11,293 nucleotides of DNA from a bacterium (GTDB taxonomy: Bacteria > Patescibacteriota > Gracilibacteria > UBA1369 > LOWO2-01-FULL-3). The stretch lies in the NCBI GenBank assembly GCA_027622635.1, contig JAQBYK010000029.1, positions 1-11,293 of the forward strand, in the 5' to 3' direction. The stretch's first letter is position 1. Every line of letters begins with the position of its first letter. A model generated the notes under the pieces. The model was given only the letters and a program-made list of their open reading frames with translations, was not told where the DNA came from and ran no database searches. Made by a program: the position numbers and the translations under genes. Shown here one piece after another: positions 6,048 to 11,293 of the stretch.

Positions 6048-7298
6048 ATGGAAATACTAATTGTTGGTGCAGGTGCTGCTGGATTGATGGCAGCGGCCTA
6101 TATTGCAGAAAGTGACACTGAGGCTGAAGTTTGTATTGTGGAAAAAAATGCAGTACTTGGCCGAAAGGTCATTATTTCTGGTGGTGGCCGTTGTAATGTG
6201 ACTACTGCTGACAATGAAATGCCAAGCCTGATGAGCTCATATCCTCGTGGCTCTCGATGGCTTAGGTTTTGTATGCATGAGGTTACACCTTCAGATGTGT
6301 ACGAATGGTTTGAAAATCACGGAATTCCACTGAAGACTGAAGGGAAAAAGATTTTTCCCCAATCGAATAAGGGCACCGATATAACTGAAATGTTTCAGCG
6401 GCTTTTTGAGGACAAGAATGTCGACGTTCTACTTAAAACTTCTGTAGTGAAGGTAGAGAAAGAGGGTGATGCTTTTAAAGTGTCATTTGAGGATGGTGAG
6501 TCGCGTTATTGCGACAAGCTAATTCTCACAACGGGCGGACACGCATACCGCCATACTGGTTCAACTGGTGATGGATATGCATTTGCACAGTCACTTGGAC
6601 ATAGTATTAAGCCTCTGGCTGCGACTCTGACATCCTTTTCTGCCTCTGAGCCCTGGATTTCGGATTTAGCTGGTGTAAGTATAGAAAATGCAAAATTGAG
6701 ACTTGTAGGGCGAGAGAAAAGTGAATTTTCTGGACCATTTTTATTCACGCATAAAGGTGTAAGCGGTCCTGGAATTTTTGCTCTTTCATCTTTGTCTGCT
6801 TTTGAAGAATGTACAGACGAACATCCATTAAAGTTATTTATCGACTTTGTGCCTTCCATGGATTATCAAGCTTTAAGTGAGAAAATTTTCAAGAAGATTG
6901 AGCAAAACCCAAAGCAATCATTGCTTCGAATCCTCAAAGATTTCCTTCCAAAATCTATATTGACAGTAATATTTCGTAATCTTTCCTTGGATGGATCAAA
7001 AATAGTGAGTGAAGTTGCCAAAAAAGACCTTAATCGTTGTATTGAAGCTTTAAAGAATTTTGAAATGACACTGAATGAACGCACTCCAGGCTCTGAAATC
7101 GTCACTGCGGGTGGCGTGGATTTAAAAGAAGTGGATCAAAAAACTATGGAATCAAAAATTTGCCCAGGTCTATTTTTTGGGGGAGAATTACTCGATGTTG
7201 ATGGATTTACTGGAGGATATAATCTTCAGATTGCATGGGCCACTGGTCGATTGGCTGGGTTGAGCGCTCTTGGCGCAGCGACTCAAAAAAACGCGTAA
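6048..7298 (+). CDS. YhiN/HI0933-type FAD-dependent oxidoreductase
   Basis: 416 residues from the ATG at 6048. This is a flavoprotein of the HI0933/YhiN family, whose physiological substrate is not established. Visible: the dinucleotide-binding loop GAGAAG at 7-12 (MEILIVGAGAAGLMAA) with the usual acidic end of the second strand (CIVEKN), the family signature GRKVIISGGGRCNVT, the middle motif FLFTHKGVSGPGIFAL, and the C-terminal FAD-binding stretch GLFFGGELLDVDGFTGGY followed by NLQIAWATGRLAG. Length and ends match the family. A TTG at 6036 would add only four residues that do not look like family sequence, so the ATG is preferred. There is no Shine-Dalgarno; TATACT at 6041-6046 abuts the ATG, too close for a normal -10. 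Its 3' end overlaps the opposing helicase gene by 92 bp, and the overlap covers conserved flavoprotein sequence. Confidence 0.9.
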   Translation: MEILIVGAGAAGLMAAAYIAESDTEAEVCIVEKNAVLGRKVIISGGGRCNVTTADNEMPSLMSSYPRGSRWLRFCMHEVTPSDVYEWFENHGIPLKTEGKKIFPQSNKGTDITEMFQRLFEDKNVDVLLKTSVVKVEKEGDAFKVSFEDGESRYCDKLILTTGGHAYRHTGSTGDGYAFAQSLGHSIKPLAATLTSFSASEPWISDLAGVSIENAKLRLVGREKSEFSGPFLFTHKGVSGPGIFALSSLSAFEECTDEHPLKLFIDFVPSMDYQALSEKIFKKIEQNPKQSLLRILKDFLPKSILTVIFRNLSLDGSKIVSEVAKKDLNRCIEALKNFEMTLNERTPGSEIVTAGGVDLKEVDQKTMESKICPGLFFGGELLDVDGFTGGYNLQIAWATGRLAGLSALGAATQKNA

Positions 7299-8583
7299 TT
7301 TTGTAATCCATCCAAATGTGTCTTTTCTCAATTGGTTTTTTGAGAGTGATTCCCTCCAAACTGGTACATCTACTTAGTGCTACATAGATTTGTCCATGTG
7401 CGAAAGTGCCGCGACCAATATCAATTATTACCTTCTCAAATGTTTTCCCCTGGCTCTTATGAATTGTTACCGCCCAAGCGAGACGAAGAGGAAATTGATG
7501 AAATGATCCTGCAATTGTCGTATCTATTTTCTGAGTATCTTCGTTAAAGAAGTACTTGTAAATATTCCAATCATATTTACAGATTTTCACCTTCTTTCCG
7601 TTGTCCAGATTAACCATTAGAACATCATCCATTTCCAAATCATCCCAAGTTATTTTAGAAATTTTTCCAATGCTACCATTTACCCAACGTCCTCCAGGAT
7701 CATTGTTTAACATCATGACTTGCGCACCTTCCTTAAGTTCGAGTTCCATTTGTGTTGGAAGGCTGCGATTTGAAAATTCTCCTTCTAATTCTCCAGAAAA
7801 TGACTTTGATGATGCGCTCAGCTTTTTTAACTCTTCTAGGTTTTTTTGATCTGCTGCAGCATTTGTTGTTGTCAGTGTTATAACGAATTCCTTATTTTCT
7901 GATAATTGGCCATTTGTTATTTGACGCTGATTTAGTAGGCTGAGTTCCTGCTGATTGATGCTATTATCTCGCACCTTGTTTAGAAGACTTATGAAACTGT
8001 TGTCAGTTTGCCGGTAAATTTTTTCAAGTTCCAAGAAAATCATGTCGAAATTTTGAAGAGATTTTGCAGAAAAGAAATATGGACTATTATAATGATTACT
8101 GAAAAGATCCTTTTCTTCAGGTCCGGCCACGACAGGTGGCAATTGGTATAGATCACCAATAAAAACCATCTGAACGCCGCCGAAAGGCAGGGATTCTTCT
8201 TGCCTATAAAACCTTAGCGAAACATCAATACAATCCAATAGGTCAGCTCTTAACATTGATGCTTCATCAATTATAATCATGTCCAAATTGCTGATTAATT
8301 TTATGCGCTTTGCATTTAATTTGTGTTCCAGAACTTTGTCTGGAGTTATATTGGGTGGAATAAGAAAAAAAGAATGTATAGTTTGCCCCTCTACATTAAG
8401 AGCAGCTACTCCCGTCGGTGCAAGTATAGCGACTTTTTTATACGTCGTTTCCTTAAAATATTCCAATAAAGTTGATTTTCCGGTTCCGGCATTACCCGTT
8501 ATAAACAGGCTTTTGTCGGAGTTTTCCATTAAATCCAAGGCTCTCTTAAAATCATCATTGATTTCGATTTTTGTTTGTTTCAT
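7207..8583 (-). CDS. PIF1-like superfamily 1B DNA helicase
   Basis: 458 residues. A 5'-to-3' DNA helicase of the PIF1/RecD-like group, probably acting in replication or repair. Motifs in order: Walker A GNAGTGKST at 30-38 (Lys36), motif Ia APTGVAALNVEGQTIHSFF at 55-73, Walker B IIIDEASM at 103-110 (Asp106, Glu107), motif III GDLYQLPPV at 143-151 with its sensor Gln, then a middle MLNNDPGGRWVNGSIG segment, motif V HKSQGKTFEKVIID and motif VI YVALSRCTSLEGI near the C-terminus. No extra N- or C-terminal domain such as WYL or helix-turn-helix is seen. The last 30 residues or so (from ITRFFES) are encoded opposite the conserved end of the flavoprotein gene and look non-conserved. There is no Shine-Dalgarno. 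A TATGTT box lies 8 nt before the ATG, and a perfect 15-bp palindrome covers the start. The stop is TAA. Confidence 0.92.
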   Translation of the reverse strand: MKQTKIEINDDFKRALDLMENSDKSLFITGNAGTGKSTLLEYFKETTYKKVAILAPTGVAALNVEGQTIHSFFLIPPNITPDKVLEHKLNAKRIKLISNLDMIIIDEASMLRADLLDCIDVSLRFYRQEESLPFGGVQMVFIGDLYQLPPVVAGPEEKDLFSNHYNSPYFFSAKSLQNFDMIFLELEKIYRQTDNSFISLLNKVRDNSINQQELSLLNQRQITNGQLSENKEFVITLTTTNAAADQKNLEELKKLSASSKSFSGELEGEFSNRSLPTQMELELKEGAQVMMLNNDPGGRWVNGSIGKISKITWDDLEMDDVLMVNLDNGKKVKICKYDWNIYKYFFNEDTQKIDTTIAGSFHQFPLRLAWAVTIHKSQGKTFEKVIIDIGRGTFAHGQIYVALSRCTSLEGITLKKPIEKRHIWMDYKITRFFESLRQERSTQPIDQWPMQSEDYILQ

Positions 8584-8596
8584 GTTTCAGAAACAT
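8582..8596. promoter_or_regulatory. Perfect palindrome over the helicase start, candidate operator
   Basis: ATGTTTC-A-GAAACAT is a perfect 7+1+7 inverted repeat centred at 8589. It overlaps two bases of the helicase start codon and five of the six bases of the TATGTT box (8592-8597 on the minus strand), an ideal place for a repressor. No regulator gene is adjacent. Confidence 0.4.
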
Positions 8597-8612
8597 ACAT
8601 TATTTTTTTCAA

Positions 8613-8657
8613 AAGCACCAACTCTTTGGATCAAGTGATGCAAAGAAATTGGTGCTT
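8613..8657 (-). terminator. Long hairpin terminator of the cold-shock gene
   Basis: AAGCACCAA (8613-8621) and TTGGTGCTT (8649-8657) form a perfect 9-bp stem. Inside it TCTTTG (8623-8628) pairs with CAAAGA (8641-8646), and ATC (8630-8632) with GAT (8637-8639), so nearly all of the 45 bases pair. It begins 21 bp after the cold-shock stop and is followed on the minus strand by only UUUU, so termination may be partial. The helicase TATGTT box lies 16 bp beyond, and a weak TTGGTG -35 for it would lie inside the distal arm. Confidence 0.65.
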
Positions 8658-8678
8658 AAACTTGAAAGTTACAGAGGA

Positions 8679-8879
8679 TTAAACTCTGCTTACTTTTGTA
8701 GCGTTTAGACCTTTAGGACCTTCAGCAACTTCGAAAGTTACTTTGTCTCCTTCGTTAAGATCGTTGTACTCTACGTCTACAAGCTCATTTGAATGAAAAA
8801 AAAGATCTTTGTCCTCTCCCTCTCGAGAGATGAATCCGAATCCTTTGTCCGTTAGACGAACGATAGTTCCTTCTTGCAT
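8679..8879 (-). CDS. Cold-shock domain protein (Csp)
   Basis: 66 residues, a single five-stranded OB-fold cold-shock domain that binds single-stranded RNA/DNA and is thought to act as an RNA chaperone. RNP1 is KGFGFIS (12-18) and RNP2 is LFFHS (26-30), with the typical ending GPKGLNATKVSRV. It begins MQEGTIVRLTDKG, where most Csp proteins have M-x-x-G-x-V-K-W-F; the Trp of that motif is replaced by Leu, a pattern I associate with Patescibacteria. It is monocistronic: its own TACCAT box lies exactly 6 nt before the ATG and a strong hairpin follows the stop. There is no Shine-Dalgarno and, if the -10 is right, no long 5' leader of the kind that makes E. coli cspA thermosensitive. The stop is TAA. 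Confidence 0.93.
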   Translation of the reverse strand: MQEGTIVRLTDKGFGFISREGEDKDLFFHSNELVDVEYNDLNEGDKVTFEVAEGPKGLNATKVSRV

Positions 8880-8885
8880 TGTGTA

Positions 8886-8891
8886 ATGGTA
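8886..8891 (-). promoter_or_regulatory. Candidate -10 box of the cold-shock gene, leaderless spacing
   Basis: Minus-strand TACCAT, then exactly 6 nt (TACACA), then the ATG. Upstream sequence is AT-rich without a clear -35; TTGATA occurs but only 14 bp away. Confidence 0.4.
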
Positions 8892-8967
8892 AGAATATTA
8901 ATAGATATCAAACTTTGAATGTCTAGTAATGGAACTCGACTATGCTCCCCTTGGACAACAAGATGTT

Positions 8968-8994
8968 ATGACCTGTAGACCCTATCATGACCTG
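8968..8994. repeat. Direct repeat ATGACCTG upstream of the cold-shock gene
   Basis: Two exact copies of ATGACCTG, at 8968-8975 and 8987-8994, start 19 bp apart, near two helical turns. They lie between the ABC-F stop and the cold-shock promoter, about 90 bp upstream of the cold-shock ATG. This could be a pair of activator sites; chance is not excluded. Confidence 0.25.
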
Positions 8995-9023
8995 ACAAGT
9001 TAAGCAACCTCAAAATGGCTAAG

Positions 9024-10790
9024 CTATGAGATAACTTCTAACTCAAGCTCCAGTTCAAGCCATTCGCCTTCAATTTCAACTATCCTTTTATCAACTTCTG
9101 TCAAACGCCTATTTTTATCCTCTGAGAACTTCTTATAGTTTTCCTCAAACCACTGCAATAAATCCGCTTTTTCTTCCTGCAATTTCTTGAGCTCCTTTTC
9201 CAGTAATTTGAGAGATTTTTTAGCCTCCTTAATTTTCTTCCTCAAATCAATTCTTTCATCCTTCCCGAGTTTAAACTTAGGTGCACTGGCTATTCCCAAA
9301 TCTTCCTCAATTTCTCTCTGAAGGTGGTAAACGTACTCTTCATAGTTATGATTGTAGCGTTTGATCCTGCCATTTTTCACTTCAATAATGCCATTTGCCA
9401 CGATTTCCACAAAAGTACGATTGTGACTTACAAATAGTATTGTCACATTGGAGTCTTTCAAGGCCTCCGCCAATGCTTCAACCGTTTCAAAATCCAAGTG
9501 ATTAGTCGGCTCATCAAGCAAGATGACCTGATTTTTTTGTAGCAAAATTGTGGCTAAACAAAGTCTGGCCTTTTCACCTCCACTCAATACTGGGATCCTC
9601 TTTTTCAATGCTTCATCTTTAAACAAAAAGTTTCCTGCCATTTTGAAAATTTCCTGCTCTGTGACATCTGATGGGGACACCCTTTTAAGGTAAGCCTTAA
9701 CAGTTTCGTCAAAATTCAGGGTTGCAGGAATGTGCTGTGCGTAATATGCAATATTTATATTGTGACCCCACTTATAAGTACCAGAAAGCTCGTCAATTTC
9801 ACCTGCAAGGGTTTTCAGAAAGGTTGTTTTACCCTGACCATTATCTCCGAGTACAGCGATTCTTTTCCCTCTTTCAATGTCCAAATTGATTTTCTGTGCC
9901 ACTGATGCGTTACTGTAACCGATCTCCAAATCATCAAGCTCCAAGGCAATACCCTTTTTATCTTCCACCTTAGGAATAGTTATTCTTGTTGTACTCAAAG
10001 GATGCAGCACCTCAATTGTTTTAAGCCTATCTATTTGTTTCATTTTTGATTTAGCCTGAGAAGCTTTGCTGGCTTTGGCTCCGAATCTATCTACGAATTT
10101 CTGTAGATGCTTTTTCTCTTTTTCGATGTTCACATTGTGTCTTTCAATTGTTGAAAGTTGTTCCTCTTTATAATCCAAATACTCCTCTATCGGGCGTGGA
10201 TAAAGGGTTATCTTTCCTTGCTCGATTTCTAAAGTTTCATTACAAGTTCTTTTTATAAACTCGCGATCATGAGTGATCAAAAGGAAACTTCCTTTATAAT
10301 TCTCCAGAAATTTTTCCAGTAGAATCTGAGTTGAGAGATCCAAGTAATTCGTCGGCTCATCCAGAAGTAGCAAATTTGGCTCCTCCAGTAACATTGCAAT
10401 TAACTTAACCCTCATTTGATATCCTCCAGGAAGAGATACAACTTTTGCATCCAGCGTCTCATTCTTTACTTGAAAACTTCCTGCAACTTTCGCACATTCA
10501 AAATCCTGCTTTCCACTGGATCTCATCAAGAATTCCATAACGCTGTCATTATCGTCGTATTCGTTGTGTTGTTTTAGAAAACCAATGTTCGTAATATCAT
10601 GGATATTAACCTGCCCATCATCATAGTCTTCAGTACCATCAATAATTTTAAATAAAGTGGACTTTCCCACACCATTTCTACCAATCACCCCAATCTTTTG
10701 CCTATCGTTAACAACAAAACTGGCATTATCCAAAATCACCTGTCCACCATAGGACTTAGATAAACCAGTAATTTGAAGTAGGGTAGCCAT
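9024..10790 (-). CDS. ABC-F family ribosome-associated ATPase
   Basis: 588 residues with two ATP-binding domains in one chain and no membrane helices, the ABC-F plan. Members bind the ribosomal E site and act in translation or antibiotic protection. Domain 1: Walker A GRNGVGKST at 37-45, signature LPGGYQMR at 120-127, Walker B LLLLDEPTNYLD with Glu145. Interdomain linker at about 200-262, including RFGAKASKASQAKSKMKQ, the P-site tRNA interaction segment. Domain 2: Walker A GDNGQGKTT at 315-323, LSGGEKARL at 402-410, Glu427. A C-terminal coiled coil runs from about 520 to 588, rich in Lys and Glu, as in Uup-like members. Oddities: the first signature has Pro121 in place of Ser, and the span between Q-loop and signature in domain 1 is short, so the arm is reduced. 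The subtype cannot be fixed. The leader is complex (separate entries). The stop is TAG. Confidence 0.92.
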   Translation of the reverse strand: MATLLQITGLSKSYGGQVILDNASFVVNDRQKIGVIGRNGVGKSTLFKIIDGTEDYDDGQVNIHDITNIGFLKQHNEYDDNDSVMEFLMRSSGKQDFECAKVAGSFQVKNETLDAKVVSLPGGYQMRVKLIAMLLEEPNLLLLDEPTNYLDLSTQILLEKFLENYKGSFLLITHDREFIKRTCNETLEIEQGKITLYPRPIEEYLDYKEEQLSTIERHNVNIEKEKKHLQKFVDRFGAKASKASQAKSKMKQIDRLKTIEVLHPLSTTRITIPKVEDKKGIALELDDLEIGYSNASVAQKINLDIERGKRIAVLGDNGQGKTTFLKTLAGEIDELSGTYKWGHNINIAYYAQHIPATLNFDETVKAYLKRVSPSDVTEQEIFKMAGNFLFKDEALKKRIPVLSGGEKARLCLATILLQKNQVILLDEPTNHLDFETVEALAEALKDSNVTILFVSHNRTFVEIVANGIIEVKNGRIKRYNHNYEEYVYHLQREIEEDLGIASAPKFKLGKDERIDLRKKIKEAKKSLKLLEKELKKLQEEKADLLQWFEENYKKFSEDKNRRLTEVDKRIVEIEGEWLELELELEVIS

Positions 10791-10805
10791 TTAAAATATC
10801 AGAAG

Positions 10806-10838
10806 CTCGGGTTTGATCAGCATTATCGCCCCGAGGGC
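10806..10838 (-). promoter_or_regulatory. Two mutually exclusive hairpins in the ABC-F leader (attenuator-like)
   Basis: On the minus strand, CTCGGG (10835-10830) can pair with CCCGAG (10811-10806). Alternatively GCCC (10838-10835) pairs with GGGC (10831-10828) around a 3-nt loop. The two share bases, so only one can form. The 3' arm of the larger hairpin ends 15 nt before the ABC-F ATG and is followed by GATATTTT. The candidate leader peptide stops inside the loop of the larger hairpin. Confidence 0.4.
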
Positions 10839-10897
10839 CAGCATAAGTACACATTCTTCTCCTTCCACGCTACATGTTCGGTTCCTGTTCTTTTCAT
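10823..10897 (-). CDS. Candidate 24-residue leader peptide upstream of the ABC-F gene
   Basis: The ATG at 10897 opens 24 codons (MKRTGTEHVAWKEKNV, then YLCWPSGR) ending in TAA at 10823-10825. TACAAT (5/6 match to TATAAT) ends exactly 6 nt before this ATG, the same spacing as at four other genes here, so a transcript could begin at its first codon. Its last codons (CCC TCG GGG CGA) contain the 5' arm of the larger leader hairpin, so a ribosome stalled or terminating there would block that hairpin. This is the arrangement of ribosome-mediated attenuation, used by some antibiotic-responsive ABC-F genes. Two other short frames overlap the leader: 10756-10854, preceded by AAGGAG, and 10791-10844, whose TAA abuts the ABC-F ATG. 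Expression of any of them is unproven. Confidence 0.35.
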   Translation of the reverse strand: MKRTGTEHVAWKEKNVYLCWPSGR

Positions 10898-10903
10898 GTT
10901 TAA

Positions 10904-10909
10904 ATTGTA
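10904..10909 (-). promoter_or_regulatory. Candidate -10 box of the ABC-F leader transcript
   Basis: Minus-strand TACAAT, then 6 nt (TTAAAC), then the leader-peptide ATG. If used, the leader before the ABC-F start would be about 107 nt. A TGATATTTT sequence next to the ABC-F ATG is an alternative but ends only 2 nt before it. Confidence 0.4.
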
Positions 10910-10976
10910 GCGATTTTTGTGTCTTTATGAAAGATATTGATTTCTAAATACCAAATTTGTGTTAGAATATTTTTGA

Positions 10977-10982
10977 TAAATT
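10977..10982 (+). promoter_or_regulatory. Candidate -10 box of the right-edge gene, leaderless spacing
   Basis: TAAATT, then exactly 6 nt (CCTTGT), then ATG at 10989. A second -10-like TAGAAT lies at 10963-10968 and would give a leader of about 14 nt. Confidence 0.4.
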
Positions 10983-10988
10983 CCTTGT

Positions 10989-11293
10989 ATGAGACTCCAT
11001 CGATCACTCAAAAATTTGGCAAGGACCGTGAATCCCACTAAAGTCGCAGATCGCGCGGAGGATTATCTGGAGGGTGCAAGGCTTTATAATGCCGACCTTA
11101 AAGGAATAGGAGGAATTGTTTCAAAAGACAGAATAAAGGCTTTAATTAGGAAAATTGACTCACTTGAAAGAGAAATTCTTAAACATGAGGATAAGATTGA
11201 TCGATTGCAAGATAGAAGGAGGCTTTCCGCCGCGAAATTGGAGGACTATTTATTGGGAAACTTTGATGTGCTCAAGGAATACTTTGAGCCCGG
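10989..11293 (+). CDS. Unrecognised coiled-coil protein, N-terminal fragment
   Basis: An ATG at 10989 opens 101 codons without a stop and runs off the right edge. The N-terminus is basic (MRLHRSLKNLARTVNP) with no signal peptide or membrane helix. It continues with a soluble stretch (YLEGARLYNADLKGIGG) and then a charged helix with heptad-like hydrophobic spacing, residues about 45-90 (KALIRKIDSLEREILKHEDK and following), likely a coiled coil. It ends in the window at NFDVLKEYFEP. I do not recognise the family. It is divergent from the ABC-F gene across 198 bp that also holds the ABC-F leader. The open frame, the TAAATT box at leaderless spacing and consistent amino-acid composition support a real gene. 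Confidence 0.65.
   Translation, partial: MRLHRSLKNLARTVNPTKVADRAEDYLEGARLYNADLKGIGGIVSKDRIKALIRKIDSLEREILKHEDKIDRLQDRRRLSAAKLEDYLLGNFDVLKEYFEP

Noticed and set aside
6506..7105. Minus-strand frames opposite the flavoprotein
   Set aside because: Antisense to conserved flavoprotein sequence, with no independent support.
7601..8638. Plus-strand frames opposite the helicase
   Set aside because: Shadows of a gene with a full set of helicase motifs; the 8279-8638 frame also runs through the csp terminator.
1..11293. tRNA, rRNA, CRISPR array, insertion sequence or prophage
   Set aside because: The gaps were read on both strands; no cloverleaf-like segment, regularly spaced repeat, transposase or integrase was found.

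Overview
The window is about 11.3 kb of compact, moderately AT-rich bacterial DNA. Gene content (a Patescibacteria-style 66-residue cold-shock protein, a PIF1-type helicase, a surface protein with a pilin-like tail, small unrecognised proteins) points to a Candidate Phyla Radiation / Patescibacteria genome, perhaps Peregrinibacteria-like. That assignment is inference from gene content, not from a marker gene. All long frames are free of internal UGA, so the standard code fits and code 25 (UGA = Gly, Gracilibacteria/Absconditabacteria) does not. Almost no gene has a Shine-Dalgarno sequence, and several have a TANNNT box exactly 6 nt before the ATG, which suggests leaderless transcripts.

Layout. 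Positions 1-3525 (minus strand) look like one operon: purA (adenylosuccinate synthetase), then malic enzyme overlapping it by one base (TAATG), then an isochorismatase-like cysteine hydrolase 3 bases on, then the first 52 codons of a CPA2-type cation:proton antiporter cut by the window edge. Positions 3627-5177 (plus) encode a single-pass surface protein, divergent from purA, with a pilin-like C-terminal domain. Positions 5178-5496 are a non-coding or nearly non-coding gap with promoter-like and palindromic sequence. Positions 5497-5901 (minus) encode a three-helix membrane protein of unknown role. Positions 6048-7298 (plus) encode a YhiN/HI0933-type flavoprotein, overlapping tail-to-tail by 92 bp with a PIF1-like helicase (7207-8583, minus). 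Then come a cold-shock protein (8679-8879, minus) with a hairpin terminator and an ABC-F ribosome-associated ATPase (9024-10790, minus). The latter is preceded by a leader with a candidate leaderless leader peptide and two mutually exclusive hairpins. The start of an unrecognised coiled-coil protein (10989 to the edge, plus) closes the window.

How the genes fit. The left operon joins purine nucleotide interconversion with C4-acid metabolism: PurA commits aspartate to adenylosuccinate, and PurB (not in the window) then releases fumarate, which a fumarase could pass to malic enzyme as malate. This link is inference. The right half is housekeeping for nucleic acids and translation (helicase, cold-shock protein, ABC-F). 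The most interesting items are the uniform leaderless start signature, the attenuator-like ABC-F leader, the surface protein with a pilin-like tail, and substitutions at conserved motif positions in malic enzyme, PurA and ABC-F.
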